Source: Oscillospiraceae bacterium
Lineage (GTDB): Bacteria; Bacillota; Clostridia; Oscillospirales; Oscillospiraceae
Direction: 5' to 3'
Length of the DNA: 50,855 nucleotides
NCBI GenBank assembly: GCA_015067935.1
Contig: SVLL01000006.1
Coordinates: forward strand, 1 to 50,855
The position numbers and the translations under genes are program-made. Every line of letters starts with the position of its first letter. Position 1 is the first letter of the stretch. The notes below the pieces were generated by a model that was not told where the DNA came from, made no database searches, and worked only from the letters and a program-made list of their open reading frames with translations. Below, piece by piece: positions 10,601 to 18,010 of this stretch.

Positions 10601-12627
10601 TTATAGTAGATTTGGAAGTTACCGGCATCCCGGTGCTGGTGGTTATTCAGATAAGCCTGCGTCAGCTGCATCCGCACCAAAACATCGTTAGATTCCACAC
10701 CCATTTCCCAACCGGTACGGGCCGTCATAGAGCCGGAGGGTGTGGGGAAATACTTGGTATAGGGTAGTGTTGCATAGGTCTTGGCTTCCACTTGGACATC
10801 GCCGATCAGCAATGCAAACAGCGCATCTAAGCGGCCGAAATCCACGTTACTGAATTCAAAGGCAAAACGCTTGGCAAAGCCATCTTTATAGAACATACTG
10901 ACCTTGTGGGCCGCCAATGCGATGGTATTCCAAACTTCGCCTCTGTCCGTCTGGTTTTCCTCCCAGCAGTCGCCCTCACGCAGAAGCTGCGCGTCGGGAC
11001 GCATGGAATACAAGCCATGATAAAGCACACTCTGTGCGATGGGATCCAGGGCAACAAAGCCATCTGCATCTCCGTCGCCATCCCGGTCGTTCATGCCGCC
11101 GGTCATTGCATAGATCAGATACTGGCCGTTCAAATCCGACTCATATCGACCGGCAACACCGTAAACGGTACCCTGATGGTGGACACCGGAAACATTCCAC
11201 GCATTTCGGGGATTGATGAAAACATCGAAATAGATACCGCCGATGTACTCATAGATGGTGGGATATTCATCGTACAACGCAATGGCCACGTGCATCCAGC
11301 TGCTCTGGATCAAGCCGCCGCCGGAGTGAGAGGTAACTGCATCGCCAAAGCCGATATCGATGGGCCAGCCGCATTCAGATGCAGCACCGATATCCTGGAC
11401 CAGGGCAGCGATCTCCTGCTTTTCTTCGTGGCTCAGCAGATCATAGCACCAATCGTAAACATAGGATGCCGTGAGCTGGAAATCACCACGGGTGTAGATA
11501 TCAAAACCCTCTGCAAATTTAATGGTCTTCATTGCGGGGATGATCGCCTTAACAGCTGTCTGGCCGTAGTTCTTTGCCATATTGGCATAGAACTTATTGT
11601 CACTATCTTTATACAGTGCATAGTACAGTGCTTTTGCAGCAATGGAGCCCAGCTTATCCGGGTTGTATTTGCCGCTGGCACCAAAGTCGCCTTCAAAGGC
11701 AATACTCAGCAAGCGGTAGAATTCCGCAGCGACCTCATAATAGGCATCCGATTCCAGCGTTTCCCGGATCCGGGGGATATCCGCAGAGGTAAACATCACG
11801 CGGGGGTGCTCACCAACGGTGGGTGTGATCTTGGGAAGATTGTAATCCACCCACTCATACTCGGACATAGCATTCCCCAATGCCTCGACCTTGGTCTCGG
11901 TCTGGTCCTCCAGCTCGTAGGTCAGGGTCGCAGTGGCCTCGTACTCCTTGCCGTCAACTGTAAACTTCACGGTGGCGTTCATCTCACCGCTGGGACCGGG
12001 GATCACATCACCGGGATTCAGCTCCACTGCGCTCACATCCATAATGGGCAGGCAGGGCAGCAGCATGCTCAGCACCAGCAGGATCACAAAGCAGGAAAGG
12101 ATGCCCCGCTTCTTGAGGATCAGATATACCACCACGGCAATGGCAGCCAGCGCAACCACGATCAGAACGATCACCAGTGCCGTTGCATTGCCGTCAGGCT
12201 CCTGGGTCTCATCCGGCTCCACCGGCTGGGTGGGCTGCGTGGGAGTTGTGGGATCGGTGGGTTTCGGGTCGTCAATAGGCGGTTCTTCCTTCTCCACCAC
12301 CTTCATCAGGCGCAGCGTAATGGCCGCACGCTCACCCACTTCCACCTTCTGTGTACCGGACAGTTCACCGGACATCAGTGTCAGTTCTCCCTCGGAAATG
12401 CTCGCATTCCAGGAGATATTGGCCTGTTTCATATTGGTGTTATAGTTCTTGGCCAGCAATATGACCCGAACCTCTTCATTGACACCGTATGTTTCTTTGG
12501 TGGTGATGACATCAAAGGTCATACCGTCGTCGGTTGTGTACTCGGCAGCAGCTGCGCTCACTGCGAGCACAGCGACCAATGCCAGAATCACCGCAATCGC
12601 TGTTCTGAATAACTTGCTCTTTTTCAT
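4621..12627 (-). CDS. Giant surface heparinase II/III-like polysaccharide lyase (PL21-like) with CBM and Cys/His modules
   Basis: The product is 2,668 residues. I chose the ATG at 12627: it has GAGGA 8 bases upstream and gives a signal peptide, whereas the longer frame to 12726 overlaps the preceding gene. Order: signal (1-28), small beta domain (30-110), Pro/Thr linker, hydrophobic segment (148-171), KKR, second hydrophobic segment (176-197), and the lyase region (about 265-1020). The lyase region has SGVHHQG (480-486), an RPD...GD stretch (about 543-553) and NHQHRDAG (662-669), as in heparinase II-type enzymes. It continues with a copper-amine-oxidase-N-like domain (about 1040-1155), an F5/8-type domain (1170-1320), five or six CBM6/35-like modules (1336-2668), and Cys/His blocks with HWH (1843-1915, 2103-2202, 2387-2487). 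It likely cleaves uronic-acid-containing polysaccharide outside the cell. Substrate unknown. Confidence 0.85.
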   Translation of the reverse strand: MKKSKLFRTAIAVILALVAVLAVSAAAAEYTTDDGMTFDVITTKETYGVNEEVRVILLAKNYNTNMKQANISWNASISEGELTLMSGELSGTQKVEVGERAAITLRLMKVVEKEEPPIDDPKPTDPTTPTQPTQPVEPDETQEPDGNATALVIVLIVVALAAIAVVVYLILKKRGILSCFVILLVLSMLLPCLPIMDVSAVELNPGDVIPGPSGEMNATVKFTVDGKEYEATATLTYELEDQTETKVEALGNAMSEYEWVDYNLPKITPTVGEHPRVMFTSADIPRIRETLESDAYYEVAAEFYRLLSIAFEGDFGASGKYNPDKLGSIAAKALYYALYKDSDNKFYANMAKNYGQTAVKAIIPAMKTIKFAEGFDIYTRGDFQLTASYVYDWCYDLLSHEEKQEIAALVQDIGAASECGWPIDIGFGDAVTSHSGGGLIQSSWMHVAIALYDEYPTIYEYIGGIYFDVFINPRNAWNVSGVHHQGTVYGVAGRYESDLNGQYLIYAMTGGMNDRDGDGDADGFVALDPIAQSVLYHGLYSMRPDAQLLREGDCWEENQTDRGEVWNTIALAAHKVSMFYKDGFAKRFAFEFSNVDFGRLDALFALLIGDVQVEAKTYATLPYTKYFPTPSGSMTARTGWEMGVESNDVLVRMQLTQAYLNNHQHRDAGNFQIYYKGILASESGYYVIYGTPHHTYYNQSSIAHNTLSITSVRNRYGVQNSEAITNWGVPGRTDLQTTVVGQEFGPNTYKPEYSYLAGDIAGAYQSSFDQNVQEAVRSMLFLNLELDGNTENPGAFIVFDQIHTLEVGSKKSFLLHMQSEPDIDGNTVVIKNTKDDYNGMLTNQVLYVGTAQNADENYTIEKIGGPGKQFLVGSYNYAHSDIITSTLSQEQGWGRVEISTTTKAADQTDYILNVMYVGDADDDAKTIPAKLIYDGKGVLMGAQLMNHVAMFNMDGNNRISKDVSFTIPENEGYKTFKVNVAGLKAGTWTVAVNGKAVGTQVASEDGGMIYFEAPAGTIKLYYHSAESNKTFDETPIVIENEPIGMMVNNFFFYTNANPIVSGDDYLVPLGLTFKALHAHVEWSKDRTSFMTTFDSTPWQVSADGITIGGEKMKPEEIRLMNGDIMVDMSSLNTIFKEYGELHYDPVINRIRVNLDAEGVIPSLTDEVLDEYPTAVQVAGMIDPGYSTTDMASALDGDPETRWVSQTEGSRHSEGIFDLGRVVHLTEMLIMFYTEPDMYSNYVFDVYTSIDGKEYEAVFENIKSGEIDPDKYFERYTTVLMDVEARYVKIMGHGRFRYTGAGRMPTAVNNAYTSISEIIFQEQAIIDPNGEPVKGNKLLAEAESFHMADGVTIEKNKYASGKETVLLNKGYASNPGAVAGSKPHLSATFIPQKTGTYYIWAKVNTAKVTSGNNMWVSVEGVTGDKYYSEQVIFNGVKCKDEKEFVWVRLGENEIQSAFAQWQKDQEYTVSIISGCNGLIIDSFVVSMDPAFCPIGQSYQATTSITGELSVNASDAIYVQSMVLKNGDGATMQKVSADGSTTKEYLDYVLNNKNLPGDITLQINADNSGKYTIWATVKVSNLSKDQFFSAISVGDTEYKYTLQKLSELAPDCKANTYVTVKLGEIEAQAQDAIFVRIKACNDGATFGKLSTDCVAADGVFETTGGKVTIQAEDGLLGKAGEETVIIENNVYYQGELVSIIENDRISGGKGVKFLRPYSAWNNLITYTSEANAHLSFKVKPDQSGEFFIWVKVYAPMDSAIYAWIDGGEDSYFWRQPLTAETYSADEDNYIWVRLWRECRKEYTLRQERFYDWTARRVYTISLRSYTAGVVLDEIYVTNDPNDQPHNHRYEENWTGDDTHHWYAPTCGCEDAERREYGEHFFDNHADKDCNICGLKNPQYAPHNYVDKICTICGQQEPIKMAGGKLTLEAEDLMLAPEGTENFGTNTTGSIIKVVENSACSGGAAVQFLKTHTAWNQYLTEGTMPIPHVSTLVTPDKTGEYCIWVKVYVPQGGTHPPAMYAYIDDDTNADTYYYRQPLFREGYSVNEQDYIWVRVYQEYRVDTALKGERTYMWTAGQTYAIRFRGLINSVLIDQIYITNDANFAPHKHTYSEQWSSNADEHWHEPTCGDTTLVADKGAHVFDSVTDTTCNTCGYVRAAHQHAFSDSWSINGTGHWHECICGDKKDYAVHTFADRICGVCGALQPFNTSGGKVTIQAEDGFLAAAGTENFITSTTSASGFYDGNLAVLDQNGQVVRFDKFHGAWNHYLTVGRTPIPHLSFYVTPDVSGEYYIWAKVYAPVNSSIYCYFDGGEDTYYWRQPLALNDASANVSDYIWVRLDKECRNGTALTNEKAYNWTAGETYALRFRGFTQYVRIDEFYITNDANDSPSKEHVHTFAQEWTTDAVSHWHAATCGHTTEIADKGVHIYTDDADATCNVCNAERQLHEHQYGDYKSDATYHWKEATCCPGITTEKEKHTLQGTVCTVCGRNSSAFTTTIQAENAQLLTDKDPTNLSYNANGVASVQRGCQFFTNEYAHGSDQIVRLNGYYTHSYTPPETKPGLLANTNPAHLSFSHTAETTGTYYIWARILVNGSTAAYLKYVEGEGKEQYEYARHTGMTSCAGKWTADAFNWVQIAVCEWTEGETYTANLRGSGLGTAFDEFVITNDASYIPG

Positions 12628-12679
12628 ATCTTTGTCCTCGCTTTCTGATAGCTTGGTTTCTCTGAAAAATTTTCTGCGC

Positions 12680-13897
12680 TTATTCGTTCTCCAAAATTCT
12701 TCTGCAATACAAGTAGACTCCCGCACTCCAGCCCATCATTTGCGGGCTTTCATATTCCTTCGTCACGGAGATCCCACCGGAAACAGTATCGTACTTTTCC
12801 CAAATATTTTGCGTGGTAGCATAATTCTTTTCCACTACCGCGCAGTATTTTTGTGCGATCCTGTGTGCCTCTTTGCAGTAGCCATACCGGAGCAATCCCT
12901 TGATGACAATATACTGTAAGCAAGCCCAACCGTGGGGGTAATCCCATTGCAGATCCAAATTATCAGGGTAAGATGCCGTTGCCGCAATGCCGTATTCCTG
13001 CTCCAGCACAGACAGCTTCTTGACCACCCGTGCTGCATTTTCCGGCTCTGCCACACCAAACATCAAGGGATAAAAGGCGGCTGCGGAAACAACCTTGCCC
13101 CGTTTCCCAGCTTCAAATTGGTAATCGTAGTAGCAACCATCGTCACTGTCCCACAGAAGGCAAACCATTTTTTCCTTGCGGGCGTTTGCTCTATCAGTCC
13201 AAAGCTTGCGATCCGATTTGCCCAATTCATCGGCAAAGAAAGCCATATTGCTCTCCAGACCGTACAAAAGTGCATTCAGATCCACCGGATTATACAAATG
13301 TGCCTGCAGCTTGAATCGGCTGTTGCAATCCCAGCCACTTTCGCAGAAGGCCTGCATACACTGTGTATAGTGCGCATACTCCCGGTCATTTTGGGCTGCC
13401 TCAATTCCAAAGCGTTGGGTCAATTCCAAGGCAACATCCTCGGGCAGATTCTCCGTATTACCGTAATATCGGTTCAAACCCGTATCCGTCAGGCGTTTTT
13501 CCATCCAAAAACGGTATTCCAGTTCTACCACGCTGTACATTTCCGCCAGCCATACCTTGTCCTGGGTCTGTTCATATACCTCCCGAACCATTTGGCTGAA
13601 AAACGGAGGTTGAGAACGGGACAGATAATAGGTACGGTTGCCATTGGGCATATACCCAAATTTCCGGATCAGGTAAGCCACATTTTCCACATTGTTCTTC
13701 GCCTGATCCAAGCGTCCGGACAAAATCAGTCCCACATTGGTGAAATAAGTATCCCAGTAGTACATCTCCTGAAATTTATCCGAAATACAGGGTACTGTGT
13801 AGGGCTTGGGCAATCCGACGCAGGTGCCCTCATCATTGGGATGAAAGCGAATGGTCGCATCCCAGTTATTGAGAATGAAATTTTCAACAGCGTTCAT
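12680..13897 (-). CDS. GH37 (trehalase-family)-like glycosidase, cytoplasmic
   Basis: The 405-residue product has no signal peptide. It carries both GH37 signature regions: EMYYWDTYF (44-52) and LQWDYPHGWA (316-325). It also has ESGWD with D190 as likely acid and WEKYD with E367 as likely base. Known trehalases are usually over 500 residues, so this is a compact member, and the first signature (PCISDKFQE rather than PGGRF) deviates. Its place between a GH94 phosphorylase and a surface lyase argues against a simple trehalose role. It may instead hydrolyse an oligosaccharide made by the lyase. The start has GGGGAG upstream and lies 14 bases after the GH94 stop. The fold call is firm; the substrate is open. 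Confidence 0.8.
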   Translation of the reverse strand: MNAVENFILNNWDATIRFHPNDEGTCVGLPKPYTVPCISDKFQEMYYWDTYFTNVGLILSGRLDQAKNNVENVAYLIRKFGYMPNGNRTYYLSRSQPPFFSQMVREVYEQTQDKVWLAEMYSVVELEYRFWMEKRLTDTGLNRYYGNTENLPEDVALELTQRFGIEAAQNDREYAHYTQCMQAFCESGWDCNSRFKLQAHLYNPVDLNALLYGLESNMAFFADELGKSDRKLWTDRANARKEKMVCLLWDSDDGCYYDYQFEAGKRGKVVSAAAFYPLMFGVAEPENAARVVKKLSVLEQEYGIAATASYPDNLDLQWDYPHGWACLQYIVIKGLLRYGYCKEAHRIAQKYCAVVEKNYATTQNIWEKYDTVSGGISVTKEYESPQMMGWSAGVYLYCRRILENE

Positions 13898-13911
13898 CCG
13901 ATTTCTCCCCT

Positions 13912-16254
13912 TTAAAAAACCGCAGTAATTTCTGCCTTCTTCTTACCTTCCAGCAGTTTGGCACTCAGGAAGTTGCCCTCGATGCGTTCACCGTCCACCA
14001 GTAAGGCCTTGACCTTTGCATTGGCTTCCGGACGCTTACCGACGGTCAGGGTGCATTCTGTGCCCCGGTAATTTCGTTTCATCTTAAAGCCATCCCAACT
14101 ATCGGGGATGCAGGGATCAATGACAATACCGTCATAGTCCGGACGGAAGCCCAGAATATACTGGGTAGCCGTGAAATACATCCAGGAGGCAGTGCCAGTC
14201 AGCCAGGAATTGGATCCGGCACCAAAACGCTCGTGAGCCGGACCCAGCTGTGCAGAGCCGTAAACATAGGGCTCGATCAGGGTCTGCTCGGCCCGTTCAT
14301 TTCGACGGCAAGGCAGGGATGCCCGGTAAATCTCAAAAGCTTCGTTGTTACGGCCCAGCAGAGTTTCTGCGATCACCGCCCAGGTATTTGCGTGGCAGAA
14401 CACACCGCCGTTTTCCTTAATGCCCCGGGGGAAGTCCATAAAGCTCTTCTTCTCCGGGTAATATTTGGACGATGCCGGTGCGTGGGAGATCAGACCGAAC
14501 TCGCAGAACAGACGCTTATACACCTCATCAAAGGCGGAATTGCCCTGCTCCGGACTGGGAAGTCTGGACAGAACTGCCCAGGACTGGGGATTCAGGAAGA
14601 TCTTGTTTTCCTCATCCTCATCCGTGCCATATTTTTCACCGTTACTCAGATAAGCACGCAGGAACCACTTGCCATCCCAAAGGCTATTGTACATATCCCG
14701 GCACCAGGCATAATAATCCTCAGCCCAAGCGAGTTTTTCCCCATCGCCAATTTGCTTGAACAGAAGCTTTAATTCATAAGCTGCGTGGGCGGCCTGGAAG
14801 AACACAAAAACGCTTTCTGCTTTTCCTTCTCTATTGATGGCGCAGATGCTGTCATTCCAGTCGCTGTTGAGGAAATTGGGGATGCCGTGGGCACCCACAT
14901 TTTTTCTGGTAAAATCAAGGCCGCGGATCAAATGCTCTACAACAGTTGCTTCGCCGCCATCCTCCCAGGGGACCATTTCATTCAAAAATGCGTAATCGCC
15001 GGTTTCCCGGATATAAGTACACACAGAGAAAATGGACCAGATATGGTCGTCAGATCGGTCACCGCCCTCGCTTTTCTTGGTAGCGGGATAGTAGACGCTT
15101 CGGGCATTGCCGCTGCTGCGCTGGATACCCAGCAGGGTCTTGATCCGTTCCTTTGCCAAAGGAGCCAGTGCGTGCATCACGCCCAAAACATCCTGCATAC
15201 TGTCCCGGAAGCCCCAGCCGCGGACGATGCCGCGCTCATAGTAGGAGATAAAACGGGACCAGTCGAAGGTCATCTTGCACTGATAGGCGTGCCAGATGTT
15301 GATCATCTTATTCATATCCGCATCAGGGGTCTCGATCTGACAATTCAAAAGATGCTTTTCCCAGGATGCTTTGATCTGGGCCAGCGCAGCGGCTGCCCGG
15401 ACCGGATCGGTGGCTTCTGCCACCAATGCAGGTGCTTTCTCCTTGGCATCCACAATGCCGACAGTGAAGATAAAATCCTTCTGCTCTCCGGATGCCAATT
15501 CCATAGAGCTGCTCAGGCTGCCGCAGATCTGATCGGCACCTACGTGGGTGTTCAGAGATTCTCCCTGCTCTACCACAATGGGATTACTTTCACTGCGATA
15601 AGCTCCAATGAAGCGATCCCGGTAGCAATCGTAGCCATCCACGGGCAAGTTAGTGCCCATAATACCGTACATAATGCCGGTAGGGCAGACCTCTACTGCG
15701 GCATCGCAGATGATAATATCATCCACACACTCTGCCAGCATTTCATACCGGGCCCATTCGCAGGTCACATCGATTGATGCGCTGTAATGAGAAAACTCAA
15801 TATAAGAAAACAGCTTCAGCTTTCTGGGTCTGCCGGATTTGTTGACGATCTTAGCATTCCAGATCTCATACTTCTTCCCCTCGGGGATGTAGTAAGTAAT
15901 TTCAATCTCGATACCGCTGGTCTGGGTTTTAATGGTGGTATACCCCAAACCGTGACGGCATTCGTAAAATTCATAGGGCTTCAACACCGGCTGCCAGGTT
16001 GCCGCCCAGTACTCCCCCGTCTCCATATCCCGGATGTACAGATACCGGCCGGGACGGTCCACGGGCAGAGCGTTATATTTATACCGGGTGAGTCTGCGGT
16101 TGCCGGGGTCACCGTCAAAGAGCAGACCGCCTGCATTGTTGGAGATCATACCGCTGAAGCCGCCATTACCCAGATAGTTCATCCAGGGGGTGGGCGTATC
16201 CGGCTGGGTGATCACATATTCTTTATTTTCAATATCAAAATAGCCGTAATTCAT
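13912..16254 (-). CDS. GH94 glycoside phosphorylase (cellobiose/chitobiose phosphorylase family), copy 1
   Basis: The 780-residue cytoplasmic enzyme begins like cellobiose phosphorylase (YVITQPDTPTPWMNYLG, 13-29) and has the usual family length. The DWND motif (465-468) supplies the expected general acid. The C-terminal part has GSNSWLTGTASW and ILGFRPDYDG, typical of the family. GH94 enzymes use phosphate to split beta-linked disaccharides and release a sugar 1-phosphate, saving ATP. The acceptor and linkage cannot be read here, since features of both cellobiose and diacetylchitobiose phosphorylases are present. The ATG overlaps the preceding stop by one base (TAATG), so translation is probably coupled. 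A near-identical second copy lies at 26209-28551. Confidence 0.92.
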   Translation of the reverse strand: MNYGYFDIENKEYVITQPDTPTPWMNYLGNGGFSGMISNNAGGLLFDGDPGNRRLTRYKYNALPVDRPGRYLYIRDMETGEYWAATWQPVLKPYEFYECRHGLGYTTIKTQTSGIEIEITYYIPEGKKYEIWNAKIVNKSGRPRKLKLFSYIEFSHYSASIDVTCEWARYEMLAECVDDIIICDAAVEVCPTGIMYGIMGTNLPVDGYDCYRDRFIGAYRSESNPIVVEQGESLNTHVGADQICGSLSSSMELASGEQKDFIFTVGIVDAKEKAPALVAEATDPVRAAAALAQIKASWEKHLLNCQIETPDADMNKMINIWHAYQCKMTFDWSRFISYYERGIVRGWGFRDSMQDVLGVMHALAPLAKERIKTLLGIQRSSGNARSVYYPATKKSEGGDRSDDHIWSIFSVCTYIRETGDYAFLNEMVPWEDGGEATVVEHLIRGLDFTRKNVGAHGIPNFLNSDWNDSICAINREGKAESVFVFFQAAHAAYELKLLFKQIGDGEKLAWAEDYYAWCRDMYNSLWDGKWFLRAYLSNGEKYGTDEDEENKIFLNPQSWAVLSRLPSPEQGNSAFDEVYKRLFCEFGLISHAPASSKYYPEKKSFMDFPRGIKENGGVFCHANTWAVIAETLLGRNNEAFEIYRASLPCRRNERAEQTLIEPYVYGSAQLGPAHERFGAGSNSWLTGTASWMYFTATQYILGFRPDYDGIVIDPCIPDSWDGFKMKRNYRGTECTLTVGKRPEANAKVKALLVDGERIEGNFLSAKLLEGKKKAEITAVF

Positions 16255-17150
16255 TATTCTTCGTTCTCCAAAATTTTCTTACGGATATCCGCTACACGGC
16301 CAAAGTATCCGCGCAGAGGTTCCATCTGGAATTCCTTCACCACATCCCAGACTGTGAACTCGTCCGTTTCGCAGCTGAGCAGCACCGCACCCAAATGGCC
16401 CGGGTCGCTGATCTTAATCTTGTCACCGTACTTCTTCTTCGCCTCGTTCAGCTTTCCGTGGTTAAGACCCAGGAAGAAGGGACAGCAGTCCAGATTCACA
16501 TCTGCCGTCACAAAATCCCGGTAATTCGTGGTTTTCGCAATCACTTCGCCCACGGGGGAAAGGATACGGGACTGCAGACCGCTGGTGGCACTGACAAAGT
16601 GGGAAATTGTGTTATAGGCCCAGATCTCCTGCACAAAGCCGCCGTGGTAGGCAGATGCAAAAAGCATCACATCCGGCTCCAGCTCCCGATATTCCCAAGC
16701 AAGATTCTGGTAGCACAGATCGAAACAGATAATACAGCCGACCCGGCCGAAATCACAGTCAAACACCACCGGTCCCTTGCCGGGGATGATTCCGAGATTC
16801 TCCATTTCGCCGGCAACCGGATAACACTTATGGTATTCCCCCATCACTTCACCGTTCCGGTCCACCATAACAACGGCATTTCTCCAGCGGCCATCCGGTG
16901 CAGTCATTGTCGGAAAGGCAATATAGCAGTGATTTTCCTTTGCGATATTGCGGATATACTCCGGTACGCCCAAAGAATCACGGGTTTTGTAGCAGGCGGA
17001 GGTGCCGATCCGGTCACAGAGCTCCGGCAGCAGGATCAGATCCGGCTTATCCGGTAAAACCTGCTCAATTTCGCGAATGATCTCCTGCTGCGGGTCTGCA
17101 TCCTTTGCCAGATAGGGAATGCCGATTGTAGAAATCCGTACTTTTCTCAT
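16254..17150 (-). CDS. Carbon-nitrogen hydrolase (nitrilase superfamily amidase)
   Basis: The 298-residue product has the full nitrilase-superfamily Glu-Lys-Cys triad: E43 in LLPEL, K108 in YHKCYP and C142 in IICFD. Members cleave C-N bonds in nitriles, amides, N-carbamoyl groups or N-acyl groups. It has no signal peptide and so acts in the cytoplasm. The start follows GGAGG, and its stop overlaps the GH94 ATG, so the two are made together. This suggests action on an amide- or N-acyl-bearing sugar from the same glycan, but that is inference. An amidase is uncommon in such a locus. Confidence 0.85.
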   Translation of the reverse strand: MRKVRISTIGIPYLAKDADPQQEIIREIEQVLPDKPDLILLPELCDRIGTSACYKTRDSLGVPEYIRNIAKENHCYIAFPTMTAPDGRWRNAVVMVDRNGEVMGEYHKCYPVAGEMENLGIIPGKGPVVFDCDFGRVGCIICFDLCYQNLAWEYRELEPDVMLFASAYHGGFVQEIWAYNTISHFVSATSGLQSRILSPVGEVIAKTTNYRDFVTADVNLDCCPFFLGLNHGKLNEAKKKYGDKIKISDPGHLGAVLLSCETDEFTVWDVVKEFQMEPLRGYFGRVADIRKKILENEE

Positions 17151-17226
17151 ATAGAACCTCCAAAATAGTATTTGTCCTCATAACGAATGCGCGCCTTCAT
17201 ACGGTTGCACCGCGAACCGCAAATGC

Positions 17227-17871
17227 TTACGCCTCTTCATTACGCTCTGCCGCATCGCTTTTTTTAAAGCTATGTAGGAACAACTGTGCATTCATATAAA
17301 AAACCAATCCGAAGATCAGGCAAAACCACGCCGGCAGCGTGGGCACAACCACTTGCGGCATAAATACCAACACCGCCGGAATCAGAATCATCAGAGCAAT
17401 GGTCAGAACAGAACGGAAAAAGTTCATCAAAAAGACCAAAAAGCAATTTCGTACGACCTGTTTGAGCGGAGCATCATACCGCGCAAGAATCGCAAAGCCA
17501 TGGCTTAAAACAATGCAGTACAAAAGAGCACACACAAAAAAGGCTACCCACAAAACATGAAATTCTCCCAGATGATTACCAATCAGATACATCAGGTCCC
17601 AGCCGAGCACCATGCCAATCAGCAGCAAGGGAATCCACAGCAATGTCGCCTGCTTAAAATTTTGCCGAAAAGCCCGGAAAAAGGGCTTAAGTACCGCATC
17701 ATCTTCCCGAGTCAGATTCTGGTAAAAAACATAATATGCTGCGGTTGTTGCTGCACCGGCTGTAACGATCGGAATACAGCACAAAAGCCACAAAATATTC
17801 ACCAGCATCATATTGGTAATGACACTGAAGAAGCGCACGAAAATGGAATCAGATGAAAACAATCTGCGCAT
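17227..17871 (-). CDS. YesL-like DUF624 membrane protein
   Basis: The 214-residue protein has about five hydrophobic segments, starting near residue 15, and the DUF624 pattern: a short N-terminus, LWLLCCIPIVTAGAATTA, and FFRAFRQNFKQ after the first pair of helices. This family occurs beside carbohydrate ABC transporters and two-component systems in Firmicutes, usually next to the solute-binding protein. Its biochemical role is not established. It follows the binding protein gene after an intergenic stem-loop. A second family member is at 37916-38569. Confidence 0.8.
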   Translation of the reverse strand: MRRLFSSDSIFVRFFSVITNMMLVNILWLLCCIPIVTAGAATTAAYYVFYQNLTREDDAVLKPFFRAFRQNFKQATLLWIPLLLIGMVLGWDLMYLIGNHLGEFHVLWVAFFVCALLYCIVLSHGFAILARYDAPLKQVVRNCFLVFLMNFFRSVLTIALMILIPAVLVFMPQVVVPTLPAWFCLIFGLVFYMNAQLFLHSFKKSDAAERNEEA

Positions 17872-17946
17872 TTACAGTTCCCCTTTTGTAAAAATATGCC
17901 AGCCACCGGACTCCCGGTAGTTTGCGTATTTCTGCAAAAATGGCCT

Positions 17947-17994
17947 CCGCCTGTTGGGCGGTTCCATGGATACGGCCCGAAGGCCGTATCCATG
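17947..17994 (-). terminator. Tandem hairpins between binding-protein and yesL-like genes (attenuator or mRNA stabiliser)
   Basis: A perfect 13-bp inverted repeat (17965-17977 with 17982-17994) closes a TTCG tetraloop on the minus strand, an unusually stable RNA hairpin. Four bases on, a 5-bp stem (17947-17951 with 17957-17961) follows, and then TTTTT. Such elements after binding-protein genes often leave that gene's mRNA more abundant than the genes downstream. Confidence 0.6.
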
Positions 17995-18010
17995 AATGAA
18001 AGCAGATATT

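Noticed and set aside
12628..12726. Longer start for the lyase gene
   Set aside because: It would overlap the GH37-like gene, add a charged leader before the signal peptide and lacks a good ribosome site.
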